Notes: generated from the sequence alone by a model not told the origin. Shown: positions 1 through 5,567, counted from the stretch's first letter. The stretch: 5,567 nucleotides of DNA from an uncultured Prevotella sp. (GCA_946625715.1 CAMOTK010000132.1:1-5567); one strand, 5' to 3'. A program made the numbers and translations.

Positions 1-45
1 TCATGATTATGAATCATGCGCTCTAACCAGCTGAGCTATCCCGCC
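1..45 (-). tRNA. tRNA with CAU anticodon, probably elongator tRNA-Met (partial, 5' part only)
   Basis: Read on the minus strand from position 45, the sequence folds as the 5' half of a tRNA. It has a 7-nt acceptor strand GGCGGGA, then T8 and A9, a D arm with stem GCTC/GAGC, and an anticodon arm whose 5-bp stem CATGA/TCATG encloses the loop TTCATAA. The anticodon is CAT, at window positions 9-11. The variable region, T arm and 3' acceptor strand lie beyond the window edge. A CAT anticodon could belong to elongator Met, initiator Met or the lysidine-modified Ile2 tRNA. The A/T-rich anticodon stem lacks the three G-C pairs of initiators, which argues against initiator, and elongator Met is favoured. 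The missing half would be needed to exclude Ile2. Confidence 0.93.
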
Positions 46-66
46 ATCATTGCTTGAATGCGGGTG

Positions 67-97
67 CAAAGGTATAATAATTTTTGGAATCAGCAAA
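67..97 (-). promoter_or_regulatory. Promoter for the tRNA gene (Bacteroidota-type -33/-7)
   Basis: On the minus strand the -7 box TACCTTTG (67-74) matches TAnnTTTG exactly. A perfect TTTG -33 box (94-97) lies 19 bp upstream, the spacing expected for the Bacteroidota primary sigma factor. Transcription would begin near position 60, about 15 nt before the tRNA 5' end. It is the best-formed promoter in the window, as suits a highly expressed tRNA. Confidence 0.8.
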
Positions 98-113
98 AAT
101 ATTTTGAAGATAT

Positions 114-145
114 TTTTCTTTTCTCACTATTTTTTCCTATATTTG
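114..145 (+). promoter_or_regulatory. Promoter for the START-like gene
   Basis: A -7 box TATATTTG (138-145) matches TAnnTTTG. The -33 region about 20 bp upstream is only TTTT (114-117) inside a T-rich run, so it is a partial match. Transcription would start around position 150, giving a leader of about 20 nt before the ATG at 172. The promoter diverges from the tRNA promoter, and the two share the AT-rich gap 46-171. Confidence 0.6.
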
Positions 146-171
146 CATACGAAATCAAAACTGACTAGCCC

Positions 172-573
172 ATGAAGAAGCAAAGAATTCACTTGGAATA
201 CGAACTGCACTCGAGTTCTCCCAACATCATCTGGCCGCTGATCAGCAACGAGGCGGGGCTGCAGAAATGGATTGCCAACACAGTGACCCGCGAGGGCGAC
301 AAGCTCACCTTCACCTGGGGCGAGGAGTGGAGCCACCACGAGCAGCGCACGGCCACCATCGTGGAGGAGAAGAAAATGAAGCTCATACGGCTGGAATGGG
401 ACGACGAGGCGGGCGAGGAGGACAACTTCTGGCAGATGGAGATGGTGAGAAGCGACATCACGAACGACTACATACTGAGCGTCATCGACCATGCGGTGCC
501 CGAGGATCTGGACTGGCTGCACGACATTTGGGACGACAATCTGTACCGATTGCACCAGTCGACCGGCCTTTAA
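172..573 (+). CDS. START-like domain protein (SRPBCC / AHSA1-like fold)
   Basis: This is a small soluble protein of 133 residues with no signal peptide or membrane segment. It resembles the START-like family found in Bacteroidota, within the SRPBCC superfamily (helix-grip fold with a hydrophobic cavity). Features that fit are an N-terminal strand ending in the acidic-aromatic stretch around LEYEL (8-12), the segment IIWPLISNEAGLQKWIA (19-35) typical of AHSA1-like proteins, alternating beta-strand segments (about 38-104) rich in Trp, and an amphipathic C-terminal helix (about 109-129) that closes the grip. It is strongly acidic in the middle (DDEAGEED, 77-84). The ATG at 172 is preferred because it sits about 22 nt after the predicted transcription start and begins the family-like N-terminus; no Shine-Dalgarno is visible, which is usual in this phylum. 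The ligand and role are unknown. The gene lies 103 bp upstream of the LptF/G-family permease in the same direction, so a link to lipid or envelope processes is possible, but that is inference from position only. Confidence 0.88.
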   Translation: MKKQRIHLEYELHSSSPNIIWPLISNEAGLQKWIANTVTREGDKLTFTWGEEWSHHEQRTATIVEEKKMKLIRLEWDDEAGEEDNFWQMEMVRSDITNDYILSVIDHAVPEDLDWLHDIWDDNLYRLHQSTGL

Positions 574-628
574 CACCACATTATTGATAAAAAACTGAAA
601 AATCTGCCGTTCTCTGACTTTTTTATGC

Positions 629-636
629 TAATTTTG
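629..636 (+). promoter_or_regulatory. Possible -7 promoter box for the permease gene
   Basis: TAATTTTG fits TAnnTTTG and lies about 40 bp before the permease ATG. No TTTG-like -33 box is seen at 19-21 bp upstream (around 604-609), so this is a half-site only. The permease may instead, or additionally, be read from the promoter of the START-like gene, since no terminator hairpin is evident in 574-676. Confidence 0.45.
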
Positions 637-676
637 CAGTTTGGTAGCGGCATGCAGGCCGCAGCCAGGTAGGTAA

Positions 677-2587
677 ATGCTCAGAATCAAGAAACTAGAT
701 ATATTCATCGCCAAGCAGTTCGGGCTGCTGTTTGTGGGTACTTTCTTCATCTGCCAGTTTGTGCTGATGATGCAGTTCCTGTGGCGCTATGTCGACGACC
801 TCATCGGCAAGGGCATCTCGATGGAGGTGATGGCGCAGTTCTTCTGGTACATGGGCCTCTCGCTCGTGCCGCAGGCCCTGCCGCTGGCCATCCTGCTGTC
901 GTCGCTCATCACCTTCGGCAACCTGGGCGAGAGCTCGGAGCTGACGGCCATCAAGGCGGCGGGCATCTCGCTGATGCAGGCCTTCCGCTCGTTGATACTG
1001 ATTTCGGTGCTCATTGCCCTGGGCTCGTTTTACTTCCAAAATGTTGTAGGTCCGAACGCCAACCAGAAGATGGCGCAGCTGCTCCTGTCGATGCGGCAGA
1101 AGAGCCCCGAGCTGGAGATTCCCGAGGGCATCTTCTACGACGGCATTCCCAACACCAACCTCTACGTGCAGAAGAAGGACATGAAGACGGGCAAGCTCTA
1201 CGGCATCATGATCTACCGCATGACCGAGAGCTATGAGGACGCGGCCATCATCCTGGCCGACTCGGGCATGCTCCAGTCGACCGAGGAGAAGAAGCACCTG
1301 GTGATGAGCCTCTGGAGCGGAGAGTGGTTTGAGAACATGCGCTCGCAGGAGCTGGCAGGCAGCGCCGCCGTGCCCTACCGCAGGGAGACCTTCTCGTCGA
1401 AGAAAATCATACTGGACTTCGACGGGGGCTTCAACATGACCGACGGCTCGGTGTTCTCGGGCGACGCAAGGGCCAAGGGCCTGGTGCAGATCAACCACGA
1501 CATCGACTCGCTCAACGCGGTGTACGACAGCATCGGACGGGCTTACTACGACGATGCCGGACGGGCGTTCTACCGGCTGCCCAAGCTGGAGAAGAAAGAC
1601 TCGCTGAAGGCGCTGAGGAAAGCCCTGGCCAAGACAACCGACTTCGACTCCATCTACGCCAAGCTGACGCCTGAGAAGAAGCAGCAGGCGGTGAACACGG
1701 CCCTCTCGAAGATTCAGAGCGCCAGGAGCGACTACGAGTTCAAGAGCATGGTGACGGGCGACGCCGACCGGGTGATACGCCAGCACAAGATAGAGGCCAT
1801 CAACAAGTTCACCACCGCCCTGCTCTGCATCATCTTCTTCTTCATAGGAGCACCGCTGGGCGCCATCATCAGGAAGGGAGGACTGGGCATACCGGTCATC
1901 ATCTCGGTGTTCGTCTTCATCGTCTACTACATTCTCGACAATACGGGCTACCGCATGTCGCGCGGCGGCATGTGGGCCATCTGGTTCGGCAAGGGCATTG
2001 CCATGGCCGTGCTCACGCCCGTGGCCGTCTTCTTCACCTACAAGGCCAACAAAGACTCGGTGGTGTTCAACATGGATGCCTACCGCAACTTCTTCATGAA
2101 GCTCCTGGGACTGCGTCTGAAGCGCCACGTCTTCGGCAAGGAGGTGATCATCAACGACCCCGACTACCCCACCGACGCCGCCCGGCTGGAGGCCATCAGC
2201 GCCAGCGTGGCCGACTATGCCCACAAGCACAAGCTGAAACGGGCGCCCAACATCGTGAAGGTGTTCTTCAACTACCATCCCGACCACCACATCGAGCGCA
2301 TCAGCGAGGAGATGGAGGAGGTGATCGAGGACCTCTCGAACACCAGGGACAAGGTGGTGCTCACCGAGCTGAACAAATATCCGGTGGTATCGGTGAAGGC
2401 CCACACAAGGCCCTTCGAGCGCCGCTGGCTCAACATCGCGGCCTTCATCATCGTGCCCGTAGGACTGTTCTGCTACATCCGCATGTGGCACTTCCGCCTG
2501 CGCCTGGACCACGACCTGCGCACCATCATCAGCACCAACAAGGCCATCACCGACCGCATAGGGCAGATAGCCGCCCCATCGACATGA
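677..2587 (+). CDS. LptF/LptG (YjgP/YjgQ) family permease with C-terminal extension
   Basis: This inner-membrane protein of 636 residues belongs to the LptF/LptG family, whose members form the transmembrane part of the LptB2FG ABC exporter that extracts lipopolysaccharide from the inner membrane. Hydrophobic segments lie at about 13-36, 51-80 and 100-122, followed by a large extracytoplasmic region (about 123-375; beta-rich, then a charged helical part about 303-350), and then membrane segments at about 378-397, 402-420 and 432-454. Family-typical stretches are the N-terminal LDIFIAKQF (7-15), the loop GNLGESSELTAIKAAGIS (81-98), which resembles the cytoplasmic coupling region, and IGAPLGAIIRKGG (390-402) after TM4. 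Compared with the roughly 360-residue E. coli proteins it is much longer. The extra length comes from a larger periplasmic region and a C-terminal extension (about 455-636) with a seventh hydrophobic segment (about 588-604). Whether it acts as LptF, LptG or in another role cannot be told from sequence. The start has an AGG-rich stretch just upstream (667-673). Its TGA stop overlaps an ATG at 2584. Confidence 0.92.
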   Translation: MLRIKKLDIFIAKQFGLLFVGTFFICQFVLMMQFLWRYVDDLIGKGISMEVMAQFFWYMGLSLVPQALPLAILLSSLITFGNLGESSELTAIKAAGISLMQAFRSLILISVLIALGSFYFQNVVGPNANQKMAQLLLSMRQKSPELEIPEGIFYDGIPNTNLYVQKKDMKTGKLYGIMIYRMTESYEDAAIILADSGMLQSTEEKKHLVMSLWSGEWFENMRSQELAGSAAVPYRRETFSSKKIILDFDGGFNMTDGSVFSGDARAKGLVQINHDIDSLNAVYDSIGRAYYDDAGRAFYRLPKLEKKDSLKALRKALAKTTDFDSIYAKLTPEKKQQAVNTALSKIQSARSDYEFKSMVTGDADRVIRQHKIEAINKFTTALLCIIFFFIGAPLGAIIRKGGLGIPVIISVFVFIVYYILDNTGYRMSRGGMWAIWFGKGIAMAVLTPVAVFFTYKANKDSVVFNMDAYRNFFMKLLGLRLKRHVFGKEVIINDPDYPTDAARLEAISASVADYAHKHKLKRAPNIVKVFFNYHPDHHIERISEEMEEVIEDLSNTRDKVVLTELNKYPVVSVKAHTRPFERRWLNIAAFIIVPVGLFCYIRMWHFRLRLDHDLRTIISTNKAITDRIGQIAAPST

Positions 2588-2597
2588 AGGCAATGAA

Positions 2598-2648
2598 GGT
2601 GCAGACGCCCGCCCTAGACAAAAAAATGGAGAGCAGGGCGTACGCACC
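2598..2648 (+). other. Long imperfect hairpin in the gap before ribBA
   Basis: GGTGC (2598-2602) pairs with GCACC (2644-2648). Then a 2x2 internal loop (AG/AC) leads to ACGCCC (2605-2610) pairing with GGGCGT (2636-2641), closing a 25-nt loop with an A7 run. That is 11 pairs, mostly G-C, immediately after the permease stop. A competing inner stem pairs CGCCCT (2610-2615) with AGGGCG (2635-2640). There is no following T run, so it is not a classical terminator. It does not carry the conserved sequence blocks of an FMN (RFN) riboswitch, despite preceding a riboflavin gene. It could stabilise or punctuate the mRNA between the two genes, or regulate ribBA. Confidence 0.5.
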
Positions 2649-2698
2649 ACTATATATAAAAAAGGTATACCCACTCTATATAAATATAATAAGGTGTA
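2647..2698 (+). repeat. Imperfect tandem AT-rich repeat upstream of ribBA
   Basis: Two adjacent copies begin with CCACT (2647-2651 and 2671-2675), continue with a TATATA-type A/T run, and end in AGGT followed by ATA or GTA (2663-2669 and 2692-2698). Copy lengths are about 24 and 28 bp. The second copy ends a few bases before the ribBA ATG at 2706, and its AAGG (2691-2694) is the only purine-rich element near the start. The region lacks a TAnnTTTG box, so a ribBA promoter is not clearly visible here; a TATAAT string at 2685-2690 is not meaningful evidence in this phylum. Confidence 0.45.
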
Positions 2699-2705
2699 AA
2701 TATAT

Positions 2706-3914
2706 ATGGAAAACATCAAACTGAGCAGCATCGAAGATGCCGTGAACGACTTCAGAGAAGGAAAGTTCCTCATCGTGGTTGACGACGAAGACCGCGAGAA
2801 CGAGGGCGACCTGATCATAGCAGCTGAGAAAATCACCGCCGAGAAGGTGAACTTCATGCTGAAACACGCCAGGGGCGTGCTCTGCGCTCCCATCACCATG
2901 AGCCGATGCGAGGAACTAGACCTGCCGCACCAGGTGATGGACAACACCTCGGTGCTGGGAACTCCGTTCACCGTCACCGTAGACAAGCTGGAGGGATGCT
3001 CCACCGGCGTGTCGGCACACGACCGCGCCGAGACCATCAAGGCCCTGGCCGACCCCAATTCCACCCCGCAGACCTTCGGGCGCCCCGGCCACATCAACCC
3101 GCTCTACGCACAGGAGAACGGCGTGCTGCGCCGAAGCGGGCACACCGAGGCCGCCATCGACCTCTGCCGCATGGCAGGGCTCTACCCCGCCGGCGCCCTG
3201 ATGGAAATCATGAACGAGGACGGAACGATGGCACGCATGCCCGACCTGCTGAAATTCGCCGAGCAATGGGGACTGAAAATCATCACCATCAAGGACATGA
3301 TAGCCTACCGCCTGCAGAAAGAGTCGCTCATAGAAGTGGGCACAGAGGCCGACCTGCCCACCGTCTACGGCCACTTCCACCTCATACCCTTCAGGCAGAA
3401 AAGCAACGGACTGGAGCACATGGCCCTCATCAAGGGCGAATGGAAGGAAGACGAGCCCGTGCTGGTGCGCGTACACTCATCGTGCGCCACCGGCGACATA
3501 CTGGGCAGCAAACGATGCGATTGCGGAGAACAGCTGCACAAGGCTATGCAGATGATCGAGAAAGAGGGCAAGGGCATCATCATCTACATGCAACAGGAAG
3601 GACGCGGCATAGGACTGATGAACAAAATAGCCGCCTACAAATTGCAGGAGGAAGGCATGGACACCGTCGACGCCAACGTGCACCTGGGATTCAAACCCGA
3701 CGAGCGGGAATACGGATGCGGAGCGCAGATGCTCCGGCACCTGGGCGTGCACAAGATGAGACTGCTCACCAACAACCCCGTGAAACGAGTCGGACTGGAA
3801 GCCTACGGACTGGAAATCGTCGAGAACGTGCCCATCGAGGTCACACCCAACGAATATGACTACAGATACCTGAAGACCAAGAAAGAACGCATGGGTCACA
3901 ACCTCCATATCTGA
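2706..3914 (+). CDS. ribBA: Bifunctional 3,4-dihydroxy-2-butanone-4-phosphate synthase / GTP cyclohydrolase II (RibBA)
   Basis: This cytosolic fusion enzyme of 402 residues supplies both precursors of riboflavin: it converts ribulose 5-phosphate to dihydroxybutanone phosphate plus formate, and GTP to the 2,5-diaminopyrimidine intermediate. The N-terminal RibB domain (about 5-203) carries the acidic metal/substrate loop [10 protein letters not shown] (26-35), RGVLCAPI (56-63), RPGHINPL (126-133), GHTEAAIDL (145-153, with His146) and the late Glu in LMEIMNEDG (165-173). The C-terminal RibA domain (about 207-401) has the zinc cysteines C260, C271 and C273 with the expected 11- and 2-residue spacing. 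It also has QQEGRGIGL (296-304), DEREYG (332-337, with the catalytic-type Arg334), [12 protein letters not shown] (353-364) and the terminal [11 protein letters not shown]. All key residues of both halves appear present, so both activities are likely intact. No FMN riboswitch is recognisable upstream. The start is fixed by the family-typical N-terminus; the leader is very AT-rich. It lies 118 bp after the permease and ends at a strong terminator. Confidence 0.98.
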   Translation: MENIKLSSIEDAVNDFREGKFLIVVDDEDRENEGDLIIAAEKITAEKVNFMLKHARGVLCAPITMSRCEELDLPHQVMDNTSVLGTPFTVTVDKLEGCSTGVSAHDRAETIKALADPNSTPQTFGRPGHINPLYAQENGVLRRSGHTEAAIDLCRMAGLYPAGALMEIMNEDGTMARMPDLLKFAEQWGLKIITIKDMIAYRLQKESLIEVGTEADLPTVYGHFHLIPFRQKSNGLEHMALIKGEWKEDEPVLVRVHSSCATGDILGSKRCDCGEQLHKAMQMIEKEGKGIIIYMQQEGRGIGLMNKIAAYKLQEEGMDTVDANVHLGFKPDEREYGCGAQMLRHLGVHKMRLLTNNPVKRVGLEAYGLEIVENVPIEVTPNEYDYRYLKTKKERMGHNLHI

Positions 3915-3964
3915 AAAAAAGGCATTATTTTGTCATCTGAGACGAAATAATGCCCGTTTTTTTT
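3914..3964 (+). terminator. Strong intrinsic terminator after ribBA (possibly bidirectional)
   Basis: A 14-bp stem (3921-3934 with 3941-3954; one T-G wobble) closes the 6-nt loop ATCTGA and is followed after two bases by eight T residues (3957-3964). An A7 run (3914-3920) precedes the stem, so the element would also read as a terminator from the opposite strand. The ribBA TGA directly abuts it, its last base being the first A of that run. Confidence 0.93.
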
Positions 3965-3993
3965 CGTTTAAAAGAATAAAATGAGTAATTTTG
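3963..3993 (+). promoter_or_regulatory. Promoter for the aspartate aminotransferase gene
   Basis: The -7 box TAATTTTG (3986-3993) fits TAnnTTTG. A TTCG (3963-3966, three of four matches to TTTG) lies 19 bp upstream, overlapping the end of the preceding terminator's T tract. Transcription would start near 4000, giving a leader of about 20 nt, rich in A and T, before the ATG at 4023. Confidence 0.65.
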
Positions 3994-4022
3994 CAAAAAA
4001 TCAATAAGACTTAAACAATATT

Positions 4023-5216
4023 ATGGCACAATTATCTAATCGACTCAACCGCCTCGCACCATCGGCCACGCTGGCCATGTCGCAAAAAAGCGGTGAGATG
4101 AAAGCACAAGGTATCGACGTGATTAACATGAGCGTGGGCGAGCCTGACTTCAACACACCCGACCACATCAAGGAAGCCGCCAAGAAAGCCATCGACGAGA
4201 ACTGGTCGCGCTACTCGCCCGTTCCCGGCTACGCCGACCTGCGCCAGGCCATCGTTGCCAAACTGAAGAATGAGAATGGACTGGACTACACCATCAACGA
4301 GGTGCTGGTGAGCAACGGCGCCAAGCAGAGCGTATGCAACACCATCATGGCCCTCGTCAACGACGGCGACGAGGTGATCATCCCAGCGCCCTACTGGGTG
4401 AGCTACCCGCAGATGGCCAAGCTGGCAGGCGGAGAACCCGTATACATCGAGGCCGGATTCGAGCAGAACTTCAAAATCACACCCGAGCAGCTCGAAGCCG
4501 CCATCACACCCAAGACCAGAATGCTCATCCTCTGCTCGCCCAGCAACCCCACGGGCAGCGTCTACTCACAGGAAGAGCTGAACGCACTGGCCGAGGTCAT
4601 CAAGAAGCACGACGACCTCTTCGTGCTGGCCGACGAGATCTACGAGCACATCAACTACATCGGCAAGCATGCCAGCATCGCCAAGTGCGAGGGCATGAAA
4701 GAGCGCAGCATCATCGTCAACGGCGTGTCGAAAGCCTATGCCATGACCGGATGGCGCATCGGATACATAGCAGCACCCGAATGGATCGTCAAAGGCTGCA
4801 ACAAACTCCAGGGACAATACACCAGCGGACCCTGCTCGGTGAGCCAGAAAGCAGCCACCGAGGCCTACGTCGCCTCGCAAGCCTGCGTCGAGGAGATGAG
4901 ACAGGCCTTTGAGCGCCGGCGCGACCTCATTGTGGAACTGGCCAAGGACATCCCCGGACTCGAGGTTAACGTGCCCGAGGGAGCCTTCTACCTCTTCCCC
5001 AAATGCAGCAGCTTCTACGGAAAAAGCGACGGCAAGCGCACCATCAACAACTCTACCGACCTGGCCATGTATCTGCTCGAAGAAGGACATGTGGCCACCG
5101 TCGGAGGCGACGCCTTCGGAGACCCCGAATGCTTCAGAATGAGCTACGCCACAAGCGACGATAACATCCGCGAGGCCATGCGCAGAATCAAAGAGACACT
5201 GGCCAAATTGAAATAA
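4023..5216 (+). CDS. PLP-dependent aspartate aminotransferase, class I (subgroup Ib-like)
   Basis: This is a cytosolic fold-type I aminotransferase of 397 residues, close to the usual length for subgroup Ib aspartate aminotransferases. These transfer the amino group between aspartate or glutamate and oxaloacetate or 2-oxoglutarate; some members also act on prephenate. Visible elements are SVGEPDF (37-43), YSPVPGYADLR (64-74), the phosphate-binding NGAKQ (98-102), the ring-stacking aromatic in APYW (Trp125), the PLP-contacting Asn175 in SPSNPTG, Asp204 and Tyr207 in ADEIYEH, the Schiff-base Lys237 in GVSKAYAMTGWRIGY with Arg245, and the substrate carboxylate Arg372 in CFRMSYA. All expected catalytic residues are present. 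Substrate range cannot be fixed from sequence alone, so prephenate or another amino-acid activity remains possible. The ATG at 4023 gives a family-like N-terminus (SNRLNRLAPSATLAM). The gene sits alone between a terminator and the next promoter, so it is probably monocistronic. Confidence 0.95.
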   Translation: MAQLSNRLNRLAPSATLAMSQKSGEMKAQGIDVINMSVGEPDFNTPDHIKEAAKKAIDENWSRYSPVPGYADLRQAIVAKLKNENGLDYTINEVLVSNGAKQSVCNTIMALVNDGDEVIIPAPYWVSYPQMAKLAGGEPVYIEAGFEQNFKITPEQLEAAITPKTRMLILCSPSNPTGSVYSQEELNALAEVIKKHDDLFVLADEIYEHINYIGKHASIAKCEGMKERSIIVNGVSKAYAMTGWRIGYIAAPEWIVKGCNKLQGQYTSGPCSVSQKAATEAYVASQACVEEMRQAFERRRDLIVELAKDIPGLEVNVPEGAFYLFPKCSSFYGKSDGKRTINNSTDLAMYLLEEGHVATVGGDAFGDPECFRMSYATSDDNIREAMRRIKETLAKLK

Positions 5217-5227
5217 TTCAAAAAAAG

Positions 5228-5256
5228 AGCCGTTAAAACTTCTTAAAAAGGCGGCT
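5228..5256 (+). terminator. Weak terminator candidate after the aminotransferase
   Basis: AGCCG (5228-5232) pairs with CGGCT (5252-5256), extended by two T-G wobbles, around a loop of about 15 nt. An alternative register pairs GCC (5229-5231) with GGC (5250-5252) around a TTAA/TTAA inner stem. It follows the TAA stop by 11 nt and is preceded by an A run. The downstream sequence (5257-5273) is T-rich but has no continuous T tract, so termination strength is uncertain. Confidence 0.45.
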
Positions 5257-5273
5257 AGTTCTCTATAATTTGT

Positions 5274-5281
5274 TATCTTTG
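5274..5281 (+). promoter_or_regulatory. Promoter -7 box for the ExbB/TolQ-like gene
   Basis: TATCTTTG matches TAnnTTTG. No clear TTTG lies at 19-21 bp upstream; that position falls in the 3' arm of the terminator candidate. Transcription would begin near 5288 and leave a leader of about 120-125 nt before the ATG at 5411, much longer than those of the other genes here. Confidence 0.55.
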
Positions 5282-5285
5282 CCAA

Positions 5286-5332
5286 GACTTATCTGTCATA
5301 TCTTCAGATTTTGACCGAAAGTCGTGACAAAA
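5286..5332 (+). other. Structured part of the ExbB/TolQ-like gene leader
   Basis: GACTT (5286-5290) pairs with AAGTC (5319-5323) and ATCTG (5291-5295) with CAGAT (5305-5309), giving a ten-pair interrupted stem with a 9-nt bulge. A competing pairing, TTTTG (5309-5313) with CAAAA (5328-5332), shares bases with the first. The rest of the leader (5333-5410) is nearly pure A/T with no recognisable element and no Shine-Dalgarno. The pairs are few and A/T-rich, so this may be chance. Confidence 0.3.
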
Positions 5333-5410
5333 CTAATGGAAAAAAACAAATAGAATAATTTTTTTATAACTTAATTCATTTATAACTAAAAAATTTAAAA
5401 CAAAAAAATT

Positions 5411-5567
5411 ATGGCAACTACACAAAAGACAGCCAGCCCTAAGAAATCTCAGGGCTTCCAGGGAGTAAAAGCAGCGTTTTGGATCATCGTTGTATGCTTC
5501 ATCCTCGCAGTATGTTTCTTCAAGTACTTCCTCGGCAACAGCGACCACATCGGTCCTAACGGAGAAG
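5411..5567 (+). CDS. ExbB/TolQ/MotA-type proton channel subunit (N-terminal fragment, runs off the window)
   Basis: Only the first 52 codons are inside the window. The protein starts with a Thr/Lys/Ser-rich cytoplasmic-type tail (MATTQKTASPKKSQGF), followed by GVKAAFW and one hydrophobic segment (about 20-41), then a polar stretch with DHIGPNGE. This N-terminus resembles Bacteroidota ExbB/TolQ-like proteins, in which a first membrane helix precedes the conserved MotA/TolQ/ExbB domain. That diagnostic domain lies outside the window. Such proteins form, with ExbD, the inner-membrane motor that uses proton flow to energise TonB-dependent outer-membrane uptake, and an exbD-like gene would be expected downstream. 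Codon use is more A/T-tolerant than in the preceding genes. The ATG is the only plausible start, after an AT-rich leader. The identification rests on N-terminal resemblance only. Confidence 0.75.
   Translation, partial: MATTQKTASPKKSQGFQGVKAAFWIIVVCFILAVCFFKYFLGNSDHIGPNGE

Noticed and set aside
574..676. Terminator between the START-like gene and the permease
   Set aside because: I found no GC-rich stem followed by a T tract. The T6 run near 619-624 is not preceded by a convincing hairpin.
2588..2705. FMN riboswitch ahead of ribBA
   Set aside because: The gap is only 118 bp and lacks the conserved RFN sequence blocks and multi-helix layout; only a single long hairpin is visible.
695..3097. 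An 800-codon open frame on the minus strand opposite the permease and the start of ribBA
   Set aside because: It is antisense to two clearly recognisable proteins. It is kept open because those genes rarely use codons whose complements are stops in that frame (strong G/C third-position bias). Its translation is low-complexity, rich in His, Val, Leu and Gly, and it resembles no family.
2906..3859. A 317-codon frame on the plus strand inside ribBA, rich in Arg, His and Gly
   Set aside because: It is an out-of-frame shadow of ribBA; the repetitive Arg/His/Pro/Gly composition is an artefact of GC-rich codons, and the in-frame RibBA motifs are complete.
4566..5285. A 239-codon minus-strand frame opposite the aminotransferase
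   Set aside because: It is antisense to a protein with all catalytic residues in place, has no promoter or recognisable motif, and is best explained by codon bias.
1..5567. Mobile element, CRISPR array, toxin-antitoxin or defence genes
   Set aside because: There are no transposase or integrase motifs, no regularly spaced repeats and no terminal inverted repeats. All intact genes belong to housekeeping families and share a similar composition.

Overview
This window looks like ordinary core chromosome from a member of the Bacteroidota, most likely Bacteroidales and plausibly Prevotella-like. The evidence is a set of promoters with the Bacteroidota-type -7 box TAnnTTTG, coding starts preceded by A/T-rich leaders with little or no Shine-Dalgarno sequence, and gene families and architectures typical of that phylum. 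These are a START-like SRPBCC protein, a long LptF/LptG-family permease with an extra C-terminal domain, a fused RibBA, and an ExbB/TolQ-like protein with a Lys/Ser/Thr-rich N-terminus. Coding DNA is GC-rich at third positions and the intergenic gaps are strikingly AT-rich.

Layout, left to right: (1) the 5' part of a CAU-anticodon tRNA gene on the minus strand, with a well-formed promoter that diverges from the next gene; (2) a 133-residue START-like protein (172-573, +); (3) a 636-residue LptF/LptG-family permease (677-2587, +); (4) a 118-bp AT-rich gap with a long hairpin and an imperfect tandem repeat, leading into ribBA (2706-3914, +), the bifunctional enzyme for both committed steps of riboflavin synthesis; (5) a strong intrinsic terminator closely followed by a new promoter; (6) a class I aspartate aminotransferase (4023-5216, +); (7) a weaker terminator candidate, a promoter and a leader of about 130 nt; (8) the first 52 codons of an ExbB/TolQ/MotA-type proton-channel subunit (5411 to the window edge, +).

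The START-like, permease and ribBA genes are co-directional and tightly spaced up to the terminator at 3921-3964, so they may be read partly as one unit, although internal promoter-like sequences exist. The genes serve different housekeeping roles: envelope lipid export, flavin synthesis, amino-acid metabolism and energised outer-membrane transport. I see no mobile element, CRISPR array, defence system or biosynthetic cluster. The items most worth a second look are non-coding (the ribBA leader structure and the exbB-like leader), together with the permease's C-terminal extension. I do not see convincing evidence for a previously undescribed system.
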